Shown piece by piece: positions 37,018 through 47,037 of a stretch of DNA of 64,000 nucleotides. The notes under the pieces are model-generated. The model made no database searches. It was not told the origin of the DNA and saw only the letters and a list, made by a program, of their open reading frames with translations. A program made the position numbers and the translations under genes. The stretch is from JACKAQ01 sp965227145. GTDB lineage: Bacteria; Calditrichota; Calditrichia; RBG-13-44-9; J075. Where the stretch lies: positions 2,418,001 through 2,482,000 of the forward strand of contig OZ245730.1 in NCBI GenBank assembly GCA_965227145.1, read 5' to 3'. Each line of letters starts with the position of its first letter. Position 1 is the stretch's first letter.

Positions 37018-38408
37018 CGTTTCACCAGTTTCGCGACGCTTTCGATGTGGTATGTGTGCGGAAACATGTCCACCGGTTGAACATCCGTAATTTCATAAAG
37101 ATCAATCAGTTCCGCAAGATCCCGCGACATCGTTGCCGGATTGCAGGATACATAAACAATCCGTTTTGGGGCGATATTCCGGATGGTTGCCAGAACATCT
37201 TTGTGCATACCGGCGCGTGGCGGATCGCAAATCAGTACATCCGGCGGCTCAACCGCAAATTTTTCCAACTGAAAGCGGAGATCCCCGGCGACAAATTCGC
37301 AATTTGTCACGCCGTTCAATCCGGCATTCCGGTATGCATCTTTTATCGCATTTTCAACGATTTCAAATCCGATCACTTTTTTGGCATTTTTCGCGACAAA
37401 AATGGAAATACTGCCGGTGCCGCAATACAAATCCCACACAATATCGTTATTTATTTCGGCATATTTTTTTGTGATTTCATACAGATTTTCAGCTTGCGCC
37501 GTATTCGTCTGAAAAAACGAATCCGGGGAAATTTCAAACACAAAATCGCCAAGCTTCTCTTTCAAAATTGGTGATCCGTATAAAACATGCCGTTCACTGC
37601 CCGACGCAACTTGCGCAGGTGTGTTGTTTACGGTATTTACAACGCCGCTGACCGCCGGAATTTCCGCAACCAATTTTTCCGCATATTCTTTCAACGCATC
37701 CGTCAGCGGTGAAAAACTGACCACATTCACCAGCAATTGGTTGTGGGTGAACGATTGGCGAATCACCAGATGGCGCAACTGCCCTTCCCGGGAAAATAAA
37801 TTGTAAACCGGGATCGCGCTGTTTTTAAAAAAAGCCTTCGAAAACGCCAGAATTTGATTGGCAAGATCACTCTGCAGCCAGCATTTTTCGATATCCAGAA
37901 TCCGGTCGAAAAAGCGGGGCACATGCAATCCCAGCGCGAAATCTTTTTTGATTTCCGGGTCTTGCAACTCTTCCGGCGTGAGCCAGCGGTTATCGGAAAA
38001 CGAAAATTCCATTTTGTTGCGATATCCGAAAATGGTCGGCGCCGGCAACGTCGCGTGAATCCGTTCCGGCTCAACTTGCCCGATGTGTTTCAGCGATTCC
38101 GCAACGTGCTGCTGCTTAAACTGCAGTTGTTGCGGATAATCCAGATTTTGCCATTTGCATCCGCCGCAATGCCCGAAATGCGAGCACGGCGCATCCTGCC
38201 GGAGCGGGGAAGGCGTTTGTATGGATACCGGATATGCTTCTGCATAATTTTTCCGGGCTTTCCGAACCCGGGCAGTGACTACATCGCCGGGTAATGTATT
38301 TTCTACAAATACAACAAAATCATCAAGATATGCAATGCCCTGACCGCCAAATGCTACCTTTTCAATCGACAGTTCAACTTCCTGGCGTTTTTTTAATTTT
38401 TGTGCCAT
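37014..38408 (-). CDS. 23S rRNA (uracil-5-)-methyltransferase, RlmD/RumA family
   Basis: 464 residues. N-terminal TRAM domain (3-60), then the 4Fe-4S cysteines CSHFGHCGGCKWQNLDY (about 75-92), a central RNA-binding part, and a SAM domain with VWDLYCGTGSISIF. The catalytic region is CDPPRAGMHKDVL and RIVYVSCNPATMSRDL, where Cys attacks C6 of uracil. The family also includes RlmC and TrmA; the Fe-S motif and TRAM favour the RumA/RlmD branch. It is first in the operon running to the ROK kinase. Confidence 0.9.
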   Translation of the reverse strand: MAQKLKKRQEVELSIEKVAFGGQGIAYLDDFVVFVENTLPGDVVTARVRKARKNYAEAYPVSIQTPSPLRQDAPCSHFGHCGGCKWQNLDYPQQLQFKQQHVAESLKHIGQVEPERIHATLPAPTIFGYRNKMEFSFSDNRWLTPEELQDPEIKKDFALGLHVPRFFDRILDIEKCWLQSDLANQILAFSKAFFKNSAIPVYNLFSREGQLRHLVIRQSFTHNQLLVNVVSFSPLTDALKEYAEKLVAEIPAVSGVVNTVNNTPAQVASGSERHVLYGSPILKEKLGDFVFEISPDSFFQTNTAQAENLYEITKKYAEINNDIVWDLYCGTGSISIFVAKNAKKVIGFEIVENAIKDAYRNAGLNGVTNCEFVAGDLRFQLEKFAVEPPDVLICDPPRAGMHKDVLATIRNIAPKRIVYVSCNPATMSRDLAELIDLYEITDVQPVDMFPHTYHIESVAKLVKR

Positions 38409-38833
38409 TCCCTGCTATTTCGTATTTAATATCATTTTAGTTTCTGTAAATTACACCCACACAATAGTTATCGTTGTGATGGGCGAGTAAATTTCCAAAA
38501 AAATGAATTTTGTTGAAAATTTCGGTTTGCGCATAACATTCGTTACACACTGAAGAATTCAAATATCAGCTCGATAAACAAGTTATAAAAATAACCTGTA
38601 AAAAAAACTTAACCAAATTAAAACGTAAAAAAAGGCATAAACATTAGAAATATGTAGTATTTAATGCATATTTTGTAACTTTTCGATTCAAACCGAATCT
38701 TTTAAATACAAATGTCAAAATTGAGCGAATTGGGCGATATTTAATTTTGCTTGACAACTTAACGCTCAAAAGCCTATGTTTGATAACTGAATGACTTAAA
38801 CGGAAACCCCCAAAATTAAAAAGGAGATGTATC
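38409..38833 (+). promoter_or_regulatory. Divergent intergenic region with superoxide dismutase promoter
   Basis: An AT-rich 425-base gap without a supported gene. For the plus strand, TTGACA (38751-38756), an 18-base spacer and TATGTT (38775-38780) form a sigma-70-like promoter about 50 bases before the sod ATG. A CACAA/TTGTG dyad lies at about 38460-38478 near the divergent rlmD-type gene and may be a site for its control. Nothing else recognisable was seen. Confidence 0.5.
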
Positions 38834-39439
38834 ATGGCTCATCAATTGCCCTCATTGCCATATGACCACAACGCGCTGGAACCCCATATTGACGAAAAAA
38901 CCATGCAAATTCACCACGGTAAACACCATGCCGGTTATGTGAATAACCTGAACGCTGCTTTGGAAGGCCAATCCAGTTTGCAAAATATGAGCATTGAAGA
39001 ATTGCTCAAAAATTTGAAAAACGTGCCGGACAGCATCCGCAATGCCGTACGTAACAACGGCGGCGGTCATTATAACCACTCCATTTTTTGGCCGTGTATG
39101 TCGCCAAACGGCGGCGGGAAACCGGCCGGCGCATTGGCTGCGGCTATCGATAAAGCATTCGGCAGTTTCGACAATTTCAAAGATCAATTTGCGAAAGCCG
39201 GTGCAACGCGTTTCGGTTCCGGTTGGGCCTGGCTGGTGAAAAACAGCGACGGCTCGCTGGCAGTTACTTCTACTGCAAATCAGGACAACCCGATTTCCGA
39301 CGGACAGTATCCGTTATTGGGACTGGATGTTTGGGAACACGCCTATTATCTGAATTATCAAAACCGTCGTCCGGACTACATCAGTGCGTTCTGGAATGTG
39401 GTAAACTGGGACGAAGTAGCCAAACGTTTCAACGGCTAA
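38834..39439 (+). CDS. Superoxide dismutase, Fe/Mn family
   Basis: 201 residues, full length. Metal ligands fit the family: His27 in QIHHGKHH, the second His in GGHYNHSIFW, and Asp/His in DVWEHAYYLNY. FGSGWAWLV is also present. GGHYNHSIFWPCM favours Mn-type, but Fe and Mn forms are not safely separable by eye. No signal peptide, so cytoplasmic. A strong AAGGAGATG ribosome site precedes the ATG, and it has its own promoter and terminator. Confidence 0.96.
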   Translation: MAHQLPSLPYDHNALEPHIDEKTMQIHHGKHHAGYVNNLNAALEGQSSLQNMSIEELLKNLKNVPDSIRNAVRNNGGGHYNHSIFWPCMSPNGGGKPAGALAAAIDKAFGSFDNFKDQFAKAGATRFGSGWAWLVKNSDGSLAVTSTANQDNPISDGQYPLLGLDVWEHAYYLNYQNRRPDYISAFWNVVNWDEVAKRFNG

Positions 39440-39470
39440 ATTATATAGAATTAATATGTTGTAGCATACA

Positions 39471-39501
39471 ATGCCCGGCAGTATTTGCCGGGCATTTTTT
39501 T
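39471..39501 (+). terminator. Rho-independent terminator of the superoxide dismutase gene
   Basis: ATGCCCGGCA (39471-39480) pairs with TGCCGGGCAT (39486-39495), followed by a run of seven T. The T run overlaps the convergent gene's stop codon region at 39500. Confidence 0.9.
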
Positions 39502-40795
39502 ATTCTGACATTTCGGAAATCGCATAAAGCGCTTCGCTGGTTCGCAAAAAAAGGATATTGTTTCCAAAAACCGGCGATGCAGAAAGTCGCTCGTCCATTT
39601 TATTTTGGGCTAATAATTGATATTCCCGTCCCGTTTTTATCACGCTTACTGTGCCGTCGTATGCGCTCAAATATATGCTACCGTCGGCGATTACCGGCGA
39701 TCCGCGATGGCGATTCCGGTAAACGCTTTCCTGATAAATTTCCTCACCGGTGTTCGCATCGAGACAAATTAAAATACCGTTTTCCCGGCAAATATAAACC
39801 AGACCATCAAATACCAGCGGGGAAGGTACATCCGAGGTGTTTTGCGGCAATTTCCAGTGATAAAATTTTTCTGCTCCGGTAATATTTCCGGCGGCTCCGT
39901 GCGGATTCAATCCCAAAACCGGACCGTTTTTTGCAGATGGCACAACAATTAATCCTGCCGCGGTAACCGGCGTCGCCACAAATCGCAAATTGGGATTATA
40001 ACTGCCGGATTGCTGCAGACCGCCGCAACGCCACAATTCTTCCCCGGAATCGGGATTGTGGGCAACTACATAATCTGCGCCGTGTGTAATCAATTGCGTG
40101 AGCCCGTTGTGCCGGTACATCACCGGTGACGCATAAGAATGCAAACATTCCGATCGTGCGTCCGTCGCCCGGTTTTGTTTCCAGATTTCCTCACCGGTTG
40201 ATTTGTCCAGTGCGAGCACCAGTTGGGCATTTTCGTGGAGTAGTTGCAAATACAACCTGTCGCCATCCAGCAATGGCGAAGTCGCAAAGCCCCAATAGGT
40301 ATTGAATTCGCCATAACGGTTTTCCAGATTTGTTTCCCAAACAAGTTCGCCATCGAGCGAGAAACAAACCAGCTCGCCGGTGCCCAAAAATGCCCACACA
40401 TGTTTGCCATCCGTTACCGGCGATGGCGCGGTGGCGTTGCTTTCGCCTTGCCGGATGTCGCGATTATTTAGCCCGATCACCCGTTGCCACAACTTTTTGC
40501 CATCTGTGCCGATGGCCATCAGCAGGCTGTTGCCGCCGGATTCGGATGTTAAAAAAATGCGCTCACCCCAAATCACCGGTGTTGACGGTGCCGGGCCGGG
40601 CAACGCAAATCGCCAAATAACATTGGTTTCACGGTCCCATTTTACCGGTGCATTTTCGGCAGAACCGATGCCGTTCATTTGCGATCCGCGCCACTGCGGC
40701 CAATTTTCTGCCGCAGCCGGAACAGCGAAAAAACAGCACAGCAAAAGCGTTGCTGACCAACAAAAAATAGTATTGGAATATGATGATTTTGACAT
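39500..40795 (-). CDS. Exported PQQ-repeat beta-propeller protein
   Basis: About 431 residues from the ATG at 40795 (GGTGA upstream; a TTG at 40807 is in frame). A signal peptide ends near AVPAAAENWPQWRG. The chain is a series of PQQ-like blades, such as NVIWRFALPGPAPSTPVIWG, LDKSTGEEIWKQNRATDA, LDANTGEEIYQE and VIADGSIYLSAYDG. WPQWRG...G openings are common in planctomycete and FCB outer membrane-associated PQQ-like propellers that lack enzymatic activity. Probably periplasmic, ligand unknown. Confidence 0.88.
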   Translation of the reverse strand: MSKSSYSNTIFCWSATLLLCCFFAVPAAAENWPQWRGSQMNGIGSAENAPVKWDRETNVIWRFALPGPAPSTPVIWGERIFLTSESGGNSLLMAIGTDGKKLWQRVIGLNNRDIRQGESNATAPSPVTDGKHVWAFLGTGELVCFSLDGELVWETNLENRYGEFNTYWGFATSPLLDGDRLYLQLLHENAQLVLALDKSTGEEIWKQNRATDARSECLHSYASPVMYRHNGLTQLITHGADYVVAHNPDSGEELWRCGGLQQSGSYNPNLRFVATPVTAAGLIVVPSAKNGPVLGLNPHGAAGNITGAEKFYHWKLPQNTSDVPSPLVFDGLVYICRENGILICLDANTGEEIYQESVYRNRHRGSPVIADGSIYLSAYDGTVSVIKTGREYQLLAQNKMDERLSASPVFGNNILFLRTSEALYAISEMSE

Positions 40796-40885
40796 TGTCT
40801 TCACCAATCATTTGTTTGACATTACTGAGACATTTTAATAGATTAACTGGCTATGAGCAAAAAAAATGTTGTTTCGGAGATCTTT

Positions 40886-42121
40886 ATGAAAAAAACAGTA
40901 GTTATCTTGTCGCTTTTTCTGATTTCTGCGGCTCTTTTTCTGGCGTTTCAGACAGAAAAAGATAGCAGGGAATTTGTCAAAGTTATGGACAAATCATTCG
41001 AAAAACCAGTAAATAGCTGGCAGATGTTTGACGGCGCAACCCCGTTGATTTTCCGGGCGGATGCAAATGGTTTTCATCGTGAAAATATTGATGGCGCGAT
41101 GGCGGAAATGGCATCCGGAAATTTGCCGAATCCGTTGTTTTCGCCGAATGGAAAATTTGTGGCGTCGATTGCATCGGATGCAAATCCGACCCGCGAAGAT
41201 CAGGAAAATGAGTGGCAGTTGCGCATTTTCGATGATCAGTTTGAGCTGATTTCCCAAATCAAACTGCCGCGATATCTCGACGAAAATGCGCCGGCGATGG
41301 CGATTTCCAATCGTGATGGCAGTGTGATCACCGGACGTCCGGCAACCGGTGAGTTGCGGTTTCTGTCGCCAAATGGCGAAATACGGCGAGAAATAACACT
41401 TTTTGCTGACGCAGATTTCGATTTGGAACGATCGCTGATTTTGCGTATCAGCGCAGACGGTCAGCGAATTGCGGTGCTGGCAAGCAAACGCGGCGCGGCT
41501 CCGGCAGACAGCAACGCGCCAAATCCCGACGGCGAGCCACATCTGATTATTTTTTCCGCCAACGGCGATGAAATTTCGCGCACCCGTTTGCCCGGATTCG
41601 CCGCCAATCAATTGCGAATCAATCCCGGCGGCGATCAGTTTTTGGTGAACGGATACACGGTTCACCAAAACAGCGGGGCAATCGAACGCTATGCATCATT
41701 ATATAACGAAAATGGCAAAGTTGTTTGGCAGGGTGATATTCTTTTCAAACATGCGGCGTTTTCTGAAAATGACGAACATCTCGTTTTGGCGGACAATCAG
41801 CGCATTTTGGCGGTCGATATCGCAGCGAAAGGGCAGCTGTGGGACGCAGAATTTGCCCCGGAAAACGGGATGATTTCAGCCGTTGCCATCGCCAATACCG
41901 GCGATGCCGCAGTGCTGGTTGCCAAAAACGAATTTCGCGATGGCGTTTTTCTTTTCGAGCAGCCGCAGCTTCAACTTCGTAATCTTTCCGGCGAGATGTT
42001 ACAAAATATTGATGTATCGCAACACACATTTGAACAGCCCGGTTTGCAGCTGTCGCCAAACGGCGATGTATTGAAAATCGGATTTCGGCATTCATTTCAG
42101 ATGTATCGGAAAACCATATGA
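40886..42121 (+). CDS. Exported WD40/PD40-like propeller protein of unknown function
   Basis: About 411 residues from the ATG at 40886, with GGAG seven bases upstream; an upstream in-frame start at 40853 is weaker. An N-terminal hydrophobic anchor (KKTVVILSLFLISAALFLAF) is followed by repeats of the form LFSPNGKFVASIASD, LRISADGQRIAVLAS, AAFSENDEHLVLADN and LQLSPNGDVLKIG, typical of PD40/WD40-like blades. No catalytic motif is seen. It overlaps the LytM-domain gene by ATGA, so the two are coupled. Confidence 0.7.
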   Translation: MKKTVVILSLFLISAALFLAFQTEKDSREFVKVMDKSFEKPVNSWQMFDGATPLIFRADANGFHRENIDGAMAEMASGNLPNPLFSPNGKFVASIASDANPTREDQENEWQLRIFDDQFELISQIKLPRYLDENAPAMAISNRDGSVITGRPATGELRFLSPNGEIRREITLFADADFDLERSLILRISADGQRIAVLASKRGAAPADSNAPNPDGEPHLIIFSANGDEISRTRLPGFAANQLRINPGGDQFLVNGYTVHQNSGAIERYASLYNENGKVVWQGDILFKHAAFSENDEHLVLADNQRILAVDIAAKGQLWDAEFAPENGMISAVAIANTGDAAVLVAKNEFRDGVFLFEQPQLQLRNLSGEMLQNIDVSQHTFEQPGLQLSPNGDVLKIGFRHSFQMYRKTI

Positions 42122-44334
42122 GAACTATATTTAAACAATTGATTTTATTGATGATAACAACTGCGATTCCGGCAGTTGCCCAAACCCAGTTTCCGTGGCC
42201 GGTAACGCCGTTTAATTCGTCGCAATTGATTACCGGCAGCTTTTGCGAATACCGCAGCACCAGCGCAAACGGGCATTTTCACAACGGAACGGATATTCCC
42301 AAAGCCGATGGTTCGCCGGTTTATGCCTGCAAAAACGGCAACGTGAGCACTATCGACGGCAACGCCGGATCGAACTCGTATGTCCGGGTGAACGATTTGG
42401 CCTATGTGCACATCATCCCGAATCCGGCGCTGTCGGTTGGCGATCCTGTGATTGCATCACAAACAATTCTCGGCACCATTTATCCGGGGCAGGGGCATGT
42501 GCATTTGACTAACGGATTTTCCGGCGCGGAAAAGATCAGCATTTTGCCCAATTCCGGGCTTACGCCTTATGACGATCCGTGGTCGCCGATTATCCGCTAT
42601 GTGCTGTTTTATCAAAATAATACCAGCAATTTGCTGGGCGGAAATGTGCTCAGCGGACCGGTGGATATCGTTGTTAAAGTGGACGAGCGCAACGGGCCGA
42701 ACGGCAGTTCGACATCCGTGCTGAACAACGGTACGTATAAAATCGGCTACAAAATATTCAGCGAAGATACTGCCACAGTTGTTTTTGAACCGCCAAACAA
42801 CGGACTTCGGTTTCAGTTTGATTCCAAACCGAGCAATTCGGTGGTTAACACGGTTTTTTATCGCCCGCAGTCCAGCACATCCAGCCATGTGTATCAGGTG
42901 ACCAACAACGTGAACAGCGACAATTTCTGGAACACCGCCAATCACGCGCCCGGCGAATATGTGGTGATGGTTTTCACCGAAGATACCCGTTTTAACACAG
43001 ACACGATGTATGTGCCCGTGACCATCGAAGAACAAGATGTTACGGCACCGGAGCAACCGCAAATGCGGCTGGTTTCCGAGGCGGAAAACGGCATGCGGAT
43101 TTTTTGGCAAGCCAATGCAGAAGCGGATTTGTTGGGCTATCGGCTATATTTCAGCTTCGATAATCAGGAATGGAATTTGTTTCGCGGGGAAAATGTTCTC
43201 ACCGATGTCGTTAACGATACAATCATTCCGCAAATTCTCAATCGCGATGTGTTTTTCCGGTTGAGCGCGGTGGATGATGCGCCCGTGCCCAACGAAAGCG
43301 ATGTAACCGATGTTTACGGGATGAGCAACGGCAATTTCGATCACAAAGTGCTGATCGTCGATGGCTTTGATCGCAGAAACGGGTGGGGACAGCCGTTTCA
43401 TCATTTTGTGTTTACCACCGGCGTGATGCTCAAAGATTTTGGCATCAGCTTCGACAGCGCGCCGAATGAATCCGTTTTGGACGGAACCGTTGATCTTTCC
43501 GCATACGAAGCGGTTTTTTGGATCAGCGGCGACGAGGCAGAAGTTGACGAGTCGTTCAGCGCAGATGAACAGAATCTGATTCGCAATTTTGTGAACAACG
43601 GCGGATATCTTTTCGCGAGCGGTTCAGAAATTGCATGGGATTTGGCAGCTTCGGACAGCGCAACCGCTGCGGACAGCCTGTTTCTGACGGAAATTTTGAA
43701 AGCTGAATTCGTCGCGGACGATGCGGATCAAACCGTTGCCGATGGCGTCAGCGGCAGTATTTTTGATGGGATTTCGCTCAATTTCGGATTGTCGCCGTAT
43801 CAGGTCAGCGCGCCGGATGTTATTTCGCCGGTAAACGGTGCCAGCGCCAGTTTGACATACGGCACCGGCGATGTCGCCGCCATTCAATACAGCGGCACCG
43901 GGAAAGTGGTTTATCTCGCATTTCCGTTCGAAACGATCGCAGCCGCAGATGACAGAACAGAAATTATGACGCGGGTGGCGGAATTCTTTTTCAGCATCAC
44001 GGGCATCGATGAACCGGATGCAGCAACCGCCGCAATTCGCGAATTTGCCCTACTGCCAAATTACCCGAATCCGTTCAATCCCTCAACCACGTTGCAATTT
44101 GCGCTGCCACAATCTGCAACGGTTGAATTGACCATTTTTAACGCGCTCGGGCAACCGGTTCGCAAATTACTGAATGACGCAAAAACACCAGGAAGCCACA
44201 CAGTTGCGTGGGATGGTCGCGACGACAGCGGGAATTTGCTCAGCAGCGGCGTGTTTTTCGCGCGATTTGTCGCAAAAAATCAGCAATCCGGGGCTGCATA
44301 TCAGGAAACGAGGAAGTTATTACTGATGAAATAG
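42118..44334 (+). CDS. Secreted LytM (M23) peptidase-like protein with FnIII, GATase1-like domain and C-terminal sorting module
   Basis: 738 residues. After a signal peptide (1-21), residues about 25-160 match the M23 fold with ligands HFHNGTD (His55, Asp59) and HVH (His127, His129), so zinc endopeptidase activity is plausible. An FnIII-like domain (about 305-400) precedes a domain of about 230 residues starting KVLIVDGFDR with WISGDE, DESF and YLFASGSEIAWDL, resembling a GATase1/ThuA-type Rossmann fold. The C-terminus NYPNPFNPSTTLQFALP is the sorting/FlgD-like module. The GFDR domain recurs in the next gene. Likely an exported cell-wall hydrolase. Confidence 0.8.
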   Translation: MRTIFKQLILLMITTAIPAVAQTQFPWPVTPFNSSQLITGSFCEYRSTSANGHFHNGTDIPKADGSPVYACKNGNVSTIDGNAGSNSYVRVNDLAYVHIIPNPALSVGDPVIASQTILGTIYPGQGHVHLTNGFSGAEKISILPNSGLTPYDDPWSPIIRYVLFYQNNTSNLLGGNVLSGPVDIVVKVDERNGPNGSSTSVLNNGTYKIGYKIFSEDTATVVFEPPNNGLRFQFDSKPSNSVVNTVFYRPQSSTSSHVYQVTNNVNSDNFWNTANHAPGEYVVMVFTEDTRFNTDTMYVPVTIEEQDVTAPEQPQMRLVSEAENGMRIFWQANAEADLLGYRLYFSFDNQEWNLFRGENVLTDVVNDTIIPQILNRDVFFRLSAVDDAPVPNESDVTDVYGMSNGNFDHKVLIVDGFDRRNGWGQPFHHFVFTTGVMLKDFGISFDSAPNESVLDGTVDLSAYEAVFWISGDEAEVDESFSADEQNLIRNFVNNGGYLFASGSEIAWDLAASDSATAADSLFLTEILKAEFVADDADQTVADGVSGSIFDGISLNFGLSPYQVSAPDVISPVNGASASLTYGTGDVAAIQYSGTGKVVYLAFPFETIAAADDRTEIMTRVAEFFFSITGIDEPDAATAAIREFALLPNYPNPFNPSTTLQFALPQSATVELTIFNALGQPVRKLLNDAKTPGSHTVAWDGRDDSGNLLSSGVFFARFVAKNQQSGAAYQETRKLLLMK

Positions 44335-44448
44335 TTTGGCCAAAATAGAAACCAATTTCATTTGCCGGGCGTTTTTACCCGTTGAAGATTGTTTTTTAAT
44401 TGACATCAAATAAGTATGTGTTACCAGCAAAAAGGGAAGTTGCAATTC

Positions 44449-46920
44449 ATGAAATTTATTCAAAAAATTATCATATTCGCGATTATTTTTAGCCTGAATG
44501 CGCTGACAGCGCAGGAAAAACTGCCGGAATTCCATAGCATTCACCAATTCGAGAAAGAGAAGTATAAGGATTACCAAATACCTGAAAAAGATCAGCTTAA
44601 GCCGTTTGTTGGAAAGCCGCGACCGCTGCAGGTTCGCACCAATCCACCGAGCAAAGAGGTATTCGGCTATCTGCCGTATTGGGTGTACAATAATTACCCG
44701 AATTTGAATTACGATTTGCTGACAACCATCGCATATTTTGGCGTTGATGTAAACGCCAACGGAAATATCACGGACAATCACAATTGGCCGGCAGCCGGAT
44801 TGATCGACATGGCGCACACCAACGGTGTCCGGGTGGTGTTGACGGTAATTTTATTCAACCCAACTGAGTTGGCAACGCTGCTGAACAGCCCGGCAAACCG
44901 GACAAATCTGGTGAACAATCTGCTGGCTTCCGTTCAGTCAGCCGGTGCGGATGGCGTGAGCATCGATTTCGAAAGAATTCCATCGGGACAGCGGAACAAC
45001 CTGACGGCGTTCATGACCGAACTTACCGATGCGTTCCATTCAGCGATTCCCGGCTCATTTGTGACCATTTTTACACCAGCAGTTGATTGGAACAGTGTTT
45101 TCGATTATGATGCGCTGGCTCAAATTACGGATGGATTGGTGATTCAGGGATATGATTATCATTACGGCGGCAGCAGTTCTGCAGGACCAAATGCCCCGTT
45201 GATCGGCACCAGTTTGGGCATTTACAACATCACCTGGACGGTGAATGATTATCTCTCGAAAACCGGCGGCAATGCTGAAAAATTAATCCAGACTGTACCG
45301 TTTTTCGGATTCGATTGGCCGACGGTGAGCAACCAGAAATATGCGGCAACAACGGGTAGTGGCACCAGTGTTTTTTACAGCGCCGCATATTCCAACGCCC
45401 AAACTTACGGTCGCATTTGGGACGCACAAACGCTGACACCGTGGTATGCCTATCAGGATGGTGCACAATGGCATCAGGGCTGGTACGACGACAGTTTGAG
45501 CATCGCGCTAAAATTCCAGTTTTTCAAAGATAAAAATTTGAAAGGCACAGGCATTTGGGCGTTGAGTTACGACGGTCAGCGGCTGGAGTTGCAGGGTGCG
45601 CTGGCAGATGCATTTGGCTCAACCGCGCCGCCGCTTCGTCCGGCCGCGCTCAACATCAGCAACACCGGTGGCGGTGATGTAAAAGTGGCCGTTCAGTCCG
45701 CCAGCGGTGCAACCAGTTACGAAATTTATCGCAGCACTGACGGCATCAATTTTAATGATGGCACCAATTATCCGGGCTCAGCGAATGTGCTCACCACACT
45801 TTCGGCGGACACAACATATTTTTTCCGCGTTAGCGCGGTCAACGGCAATGGCGAAAGCAACCAGACCGAAATGTTGGGCGTTCGTCCCGATAACAACAGC
45901 GCAGATGTGCTGGTTGTCAACGGATTTGACCGAACCAGCGGCACGACCAACACATTTGATTTTATTCGACAATTTGCGCCATCCATCGTCAATGCCGGAT
46001 ATAGCTTTGACGCATGCGCTAACGAAGCGATACAGGAAGGCATCATTTCGCTGGACAATTATCCGGTTGTCATCTGGATTTCCGGCGAAGAAGGCACCTC
46101 AGACGAAAGCTTCAGCAATATGGAGCAAAGCTTTGTTTCGGCGTATCTGGAATCGGGCGGGCGACTGTTTATCAGCGGTTCGGAAATCGGATATGATTTG
46201 ATTGCACAAGGTTCATCCGCAGATCAGGCATTTTACAACAATTATTTGAAAACCCAATATGTTCGCGATCAGGTGAGCACGCACAGCGCGAGCGCAGTTG
46301 CCGGCGGTATTTTTGATGGCATGAGCAGCTTTTTTTTCGATGACGGAAACCACGGCACATATAATGTGGATTTTCCCGATGGCATCAACCCGCGAACCGG
46401 CGCGCAATTGTGTTTGAGCTACACCGGTTTTACGCCATCGACGTTTGGCGGTGCCGGCGTGCAATACAGCGGCACGTTTGGCAACGGTACCGAAACGGGC
46501 CGTCTGGTGTATCTCGGTTTCCCGTTTGAAACGATTTATCCTGCGTCTGTCCGCGATGAGTTGATGAATCGCGTGCTGAACTTTTTGAGCGATGGCGCTG
46601 TGGCCATCGAACCGGTTGCCGGAACCAGCGTGCCGGAGCGTTTTTCGCTGGCGCAAAATTATCCCAATCCGTTTAACCCGGAAACAACCATCGCTTTTGA
46701 TATTTCCGGTAACGAATCCGCAGAAGTGCAGCTCAATATTTTCAATTTACGGGGACAATTGGTGCGCAAACTCGTCAGCGGAAAATTATCACCCGGACAA
46801 TATGAAGTGCGCTGGAACGCCCAAAACAGCAGTGGTCAGCCGGTTGCCAGCGGTGTGTATTTGTATCAATTGCGGGTTGGCGATGTCATTCAGGTTCGCA
46901 AAATGCAGTTGATTCGCTAA
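44449..46920 (+). CDS. Secreted GH18 glycoside hydrolase with FnIII, GATase1-like domain and C-terminal sorting module
   Basis: About 823 residues from the ATG at 44449 behind GGGAAG. After a signal peptide, residues about 70-380 form a GH18 barrel beginning FGYLPYW. The active strand DGVSIDFE keeps Asp173 and catalytic Glu175, but Ser171 replaces the first Asp of the usual DxxDxDxE. An FnIII-like domain (about 390-475) leads into the same GFDR/WISGEE/DESF domain as in the preceding gene, then NYPNPFNPETTIAFDIS sorting module. It may cleave chitin or peptidoglycan glycans. Confidence 0.85.
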   Translation: MKFIQKIIIFAIIFSLNALTAQEKLPEFHSIHQFEKEKYKDYQIPEKDQLKPFVGKPRPLQVRTNPPSKEVFGYLPYWVYNNYPNLNYDLLTTIAYFGVDVNANGNITDNHNWPAAGLIDMAHTNGVRVVLTVILFNPTELATLLNSPANRTNLVNNLLASVQSAGADGVSIDFERIPSGQRNNLTAFMTELTDAFHSAIPGSFVTIFTPAVDWNSVFDYDALAQITDGLVIQGYDYHYGGSSSAGPNAPLIGTSLGIYNITWTVNDYLSKTGGNAEKLIQTVPFFGFDWPTVSNQKYAATTGSGTSVFYSAAYSNAQTYGRIWDAQTLTPWYAYQDGAQWHQGWYDDSLSIALKFQFFKDKNLKGTGIWALSYDGQRLELQGALADAFGSTAPPLRPAALNISNTGGGDVKVAVQSASGATSYEIYRSTDGINFNDGTNYPGSANVLTTLSADTTYFFRVSAVNGNGESNQTEMLGVRPDNNSADVLVVNGFDRTSGTTNTFDFIRQFAPSIVNAGYSFDACANEAIQEGIISLDNYPVVIWISGEEGTSDESFSNMEQSFVSAYLESGGRLFISGSEIGYDLIAQGSSADQAFYNNYLKTQYVRDQVSTHSASAVAGGIFDGMSSFFFDDGNHGTYNVDFPDGINPRTGAQLCLSYTGFTPSTFGGAGVQYSGTFGNGTETGRLVYLGFPFETIYPASVRDELMNRVLNFLSDGAVAIEPVAGTSVPERFSLAQNYPNPFNPETTIAFDISGNESAEVQLNIFNLRGQLVRKLVSGKLSPGQYEVRWNAQNSSGQPVASGVYLYQLRVGDVIQVRKMQLIR

Positions 46921-46982
46921 TTTTACCGGACATTTTTTTCTGAAATTGAGCTTACAATTTTGATTTCTCTTTGGCAAGGAAG

Positions 46983-47015
46983 CAAGCGACCGTCAAACGT
47001 CGCTTGTTTTATTTT
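46983..47015 (+). terminator. Hairpin terminator after the GH18 gene
   Basis: CAAGCGAC (46983-46990) pairs with GTCGCTTG (46999-47006), followed by TTTTATTTT. It lies 62 bases after the stop at 46920. Confidence 0.75.
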
Positions 47016-47037
47016 AGCACATAAACTGGAGTAAACA

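Noticed and set aside
38409..38833. Possible small gene or RNA in the AT-rich gap before sod
   Set aside because: Only short, low-complexity frames; no stable structure with a T run was seen beyond the promoter.
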